This document shows, one piece after another, positions 61,759 through 64,000 of a DNA stretch of 64,000 nucleotides; the first letter of the stretch is position 1, and the number at the start of each line of letters is the position of its first letter. Source of the stretch: Alphaproteobacteria bacterium (lineage in GTDB: Bacteria; Pseudomonadota; Alphaproteobacteria; Micavibrionales; Micavibrionaceae); NCBI GenBank assembly GCA_002401695.1, contig NVTV01000002.1:248001-312000 (forward strand). Direction: 5' to 3'. A program made the position numbers and the translations under genes. The notes under the pieces are model-generated. The model was not told the DNA's origin. It worked only from the letters and a program-made list of their open reading frames with translations, and ran no database searches.

Positions 61759-62724
61759 ATGAGTGTCTTGAAATCTATTAGAATTTTTCGCTATTTTACT
61801 GTTATTGCGTGTTTATTTACGATTTCCGTTACCATGACAGGGTGTGCAAAAATTGAGTTAATGTCGCATTTCGGTAAAAAACTTGCCGGCACGACAGGGC
61901 AGAGCAAAGGCCGTTATAAAGTTGGGTCGCCCTACACTATAAAAGGGCGCAGATATTATCCCGCCGTAAATTATAACTATAATAAAACCGGTGTCGCATC
62001 GTGGTATGGCCCCAATTTCCATGGTAAAAAAACGGCGAATGGTGAGATATTCTATCAAAACGAACTTACTGCCGCGCATAAAACTTTGCCTTTGCCCAGT
62101 ATTGTACGGGTAACAAACTTAGAGAACGGTCGATCACTCATTGTTCGCGTGAATGACCGTGGCCCATACGCGCATAGCCGCATTATCGATATGTCCAAAC
62201 GCTCGGCAGAGCTGTTGGGCTTTAAAAATAAAGGGGTCGCAAAAGTGCGTGTTCAGGTTATGGAAGCTGAAAGCCGCATGGTGGCAGAGGCTGCGCGCAG
62301 GGGGCAAGATACACGCGGCATGGAAGTTCCGATGAATAAGGCGGGCTATAAGACGCCGGCCGTTATTGAACAACGCCAACCTTATCCACCACAAGCTGTT
62401 GATCGCGAAATACTTATGGCGAAGCCTAATATTCCGGGGCATATAAAAGATGGCGTATTCTATCCTGATCCCATGATCGCAGAATACCCCATAAAGGGGC
62501 ACCGTATCTTTGTTCAAATGGGGTCTTTTACCTCTCGTGAGGGTGCTATGAAATATGCAAGCTCTCTGGGGAAATATGGCCGCGCGCAAGTGCATACGGT
62601 AACCATAGACGGCGCAAAATATTACCGCGTGCGCTTGCCAAACAAAACCATTTCCGCTGCGGATGCGTTGCTGGAAAAAGTCAGCGTGGACGGGCATCAA
62701 TCGGCACTTATCGTTATTGATTAA
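61759..62724 (+). CDS. rlpA: RlpA-like septal ring lipoprotein with SPOR domain
   Basis: RlpA is a transglycosylase active on stem-less (denuded) glycan at the septum. The 321-residue protein has a lipobox (TMTGC, Cys about residue 31), a double-psi beta barrel (GVASWYGPNFHGKKTANGE, then VRVNDRGPYAHSRIIDMS) and a C-terminal SPOR domain (RIFVQMGSFTSREGAMKYA to the end), which binds denuded peptidoglycan. It lies 11 bp after the MltB-like gene. Confidence 0.95.
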   Translation: MSVLKSIRIFRYFTVIACLFTISVTMTGCAKIELMSHFGKKLAGTTGQSKGRYKVGSPYTIKGRRYYPAVNYNYNKTGVASWYGPNFHGKKTANGEIFYQNELTAAHKTLPLPSIVRVTNLENGRSLIVRVNDRGPYAHSRIIDMSKRSAELLGFKNKGVAKVRVQVMEAESRMVAEAARRGQDTRGMEVPMNKAGYKTPAVIEQRQPYPPQAVDREILMAKPNIPGHIKDGVFYPDPMIAEYPIKGHRIFVQMGSFTSREGAMKYASSLGKYGRAQVHTVTIDGAKYYRVRLPNKTISAADALLEKVSVDGHQSALIVID

Positions 62725-62804
62725 TCCGTAAGGGAATAAGTGATAGCTTAAAAATCTCTCTCGTGTTTGAATGGGGATATATAGAAAATTATGAGGCTTG
62801 AACC

Positions 62805-63950
62805 ATGAAAAACCGTCTGTCTTTTGCATTTATAGCGTTCTTTTTTGTGTTCTCCACTTTTACGTCACCTGTTCTTGCGATCACAACCGAGGCCAAACAA
62901 GCGATTATTATTGATTATAATACAGGCACTGTTTTATTTGAGAAAAATGCCGATGCGCAAATGCCGACCTCTTCGATGAGTAAGGTTATAACCATGTATA
63001 TGGTTTTCGAGGCCTTGAAAAAAGGGACACTATCCCTTGATGATACGATGTTGGTCAGTGAAAAAGCATGGAAGAAAAAAGGCTCAAAGATGTTTGTCCC
63101 TGTGGGGAAACAGGTGAAAGTCGAGGATCTGATCCGCGGCGTGATTGTACAATCGGGTAATGATGCCACGATTGTTCTGGCAGAGGGGCTGGCCGGCGAT
63201 GAGGATTCTTTTGCGGCGGCTTTGAACAGAAAAGCCCAAAACCTTGGCATGATGAACTCTCACTTCATGAATGCAAGTGGGTGGCCTGATCCTGATCATT
63301 ATTCAACGGCGCGCGATTTATCCATTCTTGCCAGCGCAGTGATTAAAAATTTCCCTGAATATTATCGCTATTACGGGGAAAAAGAATTTACCTATAGTAA
63401 AATTCGTCAAGAAAATCGCAATCCTTTGCTCTATCGGGGTATTGGTGCAGATGGTTTGAAAACTGGACATACGGATATCGGTGGCTATGGCTTGATCGGA
63501 ACAGGGGTGAAGGATAATCGCCGTGTTATTATCGTTATTAACGGCCTTGAGAGTAGCAAAGCGCGCGCCAATGAGGCAACACGCCTTTTGGCATGGGGGC
63601 TTAATGCTTTTCGCGTACTCTCTCTTTTTGCCGATAAAAAAGATTTGGAGCGCGCGCCTGTCTATCTCGGTGCAAAAACCACGGTTGGATTACAGGCGAA
63701 AGAACCCCTCAGTTTTGTTGTTCCCAAGTTATTGGAAAATGATCTGGACGTTAAAATTCGTTATAATGCACCCTTGAAAGCACCGATTGAAAAAGGGCAA
63801 GAGGTCGGAATGATTACAATTTCCGTTCCTCAGGGGGAGGTTATCGAAATTCCACTGGTCACGACGGAGGCTGTCGATTCATTGGGCACTTTTGCAGAAA
63901 TCATTGCAAAAGCACGTTTATTGACCACAGGGCAAGGACGTTTTGATTGA
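62805..63950 (+). CDS. dacA: D-alanyl-D-alanine carboxypeptidase (PBP5/6 type)
   Basis: A serine DD-carboxypeptidase that removes the terminal D-Ala of peptidoglycan stem peptides. Active-site motifs are SSMSK (SxxK, near residue 58), SGN in IVQSGNDATIVLAEG and KTG in GLKTGHTDIGGYG. A signal peptide ends near VLA. The C-terminal about 100 residues form the PBP5-associated beta domain. The stop overlaps the tmk start by one base (TGATG). Confidence 0.95.
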   Translation: MKNRLSFAFIAFFFVFSTFTSPVLAITTEAKQAIIIDYNTGTVLFEKNADAQMPTSSMSKVITMYMVFEALKKGTLSLDDTMLVSEKAWKKKGSKMFVPVGKQVKVEDLIRGVIVQSGNDATIVLAEGLAGDEDSFAAALNRKAQNLGMMNSHFMNASGWPDPDHYSTARDLSILASAVIKNFPEYYRYYGEKEFTYSKIRQENRNPLLYRGIGADGLKTGHTDIGGYGLIGTGVKDNRRVIIVINGLESSKARANEATRLLAWGLNAFRVLSLFADKKDLERAPVYLGAKTTVGLQAKEPLSFVVPKLLENDLDVKIRYNAPLKAPIEKGQEVGMITISVPQGEVIEIPLVTTEAVDSLGTFAEIIAKARLLTTGQGRFD

Positions 63951-64000
63951 TGAGTACCGACTTACCAAAATCAATGGATAGAGGGTTTTTTATCTCGTTA
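63950..64000 (+). CDS. tmk: Thymidylate kinase, 5' end only
   Basis: Seventeen codons (MSTDLPKSMDRGFFISL) up to the window edge. RGFFISL fits the strand before the P-loop of dTMP kinase, and the order rlpA-dacA-tmk is common in alphaproteobacteria. The rest of the gene is outside, so the call rests on context. Confidence 0.6.
   Translation, partial: MSTDLPKSMDRGFFISL

Overview
The window is a contiguous piece of an alphaproteobacterial chromosome, moderately AT-rich by eye. The class assignment rests on gene content and order: TrcR (DUF1013), DUF1192 and DUF465 genes, a petABC bc1 operon with a Tat-type Rieske protein, an NDUFAF5-like methyltransferase, a moxR-DUF58-DUF4159 cluster, the order uvrA / ssb / gyrA / coaD, and rlpA-dacA-tmk. 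I cannot name the genus. A lineage near Rhodospirillales or Micavibrionales is a guess only.

Layout. 1-7.9 kb: recA, then dapA-smpB (minus) divergent from a soluble lytic transglycosylase gene, with the two start codons overlapping, then a LuxR-type response regulator and a hybrid histidine kinase. 7.9-14.7 kb: a minus-strand moxR / DUF58 / DUF4159 / membrane-protein operon. 14.7-20.4 kb: CCA-adding enzyme, hemF, trmL and petABC, whose cytochrome b is unusually long. 20.4-31.6 kb: small conserved genes, a GMP reductase that reads like the enterobacterial enzyme, a gloB / NDUFAF5-like / large methyltransferase-Nudix-like operon, then comF, grxC, a nitrilase-family amidase and a cystathionine beta-lyase. 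31.6-38.5 kb: more variable genes (XRE regulator, LpxR-like protein, esterase, HNH nuclease, small membrane proteins, dsbB, exoD, an orphan zinc metallopeptidase).

The main find is an integrated element of about 11.2 kb, from 38,646 to 49,868. It has cut a tRNA-Leu(CAA) gene in its anticodon loop. The 3' half of the tRNA lies at 38,600-38,655 and the 5' half at 49,859-49,897. Joined at the shared 10-bp core they give a fully paired 85-nt tRNA, but neither junction restores it. The element carries its own intact tRNA-Leu(CAA) at 48,345-48,429 with a good promoter and an altered core sequence, next to the tyrosine integrase. Mobility genes are a winged-helix/nuclease-fold relaxation-type protein, a VirD4/TraD-like ATPase and an M48 protease, with an oriT- or origin-like region of 11-bp iterons and a 21-bp inverted repeat. 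Cargo is a Fic protein, a Dam-family adenine methyltransferase and a protein that combines a PD-(D/E)XK nuclease-like domain, a DGQHR (DndB-like) domain and a C-terminal HEPN-like RxxxxH motif. The last two form a tight pair that looks like an undescribed modification-linked defence module.

After the element come an XRE regulator and a small Ala-rich protein, then the core again: uvrA, a GGDEF protein, ssb, a DUF2059 protein, gyrA, coaD, tRNA-Lys, tRNA-Ser, an ion channel, and a peptidoglycan group (MltB-like transglycosylase, rlpA, dacA) running into a truncated tmk at the window edge.
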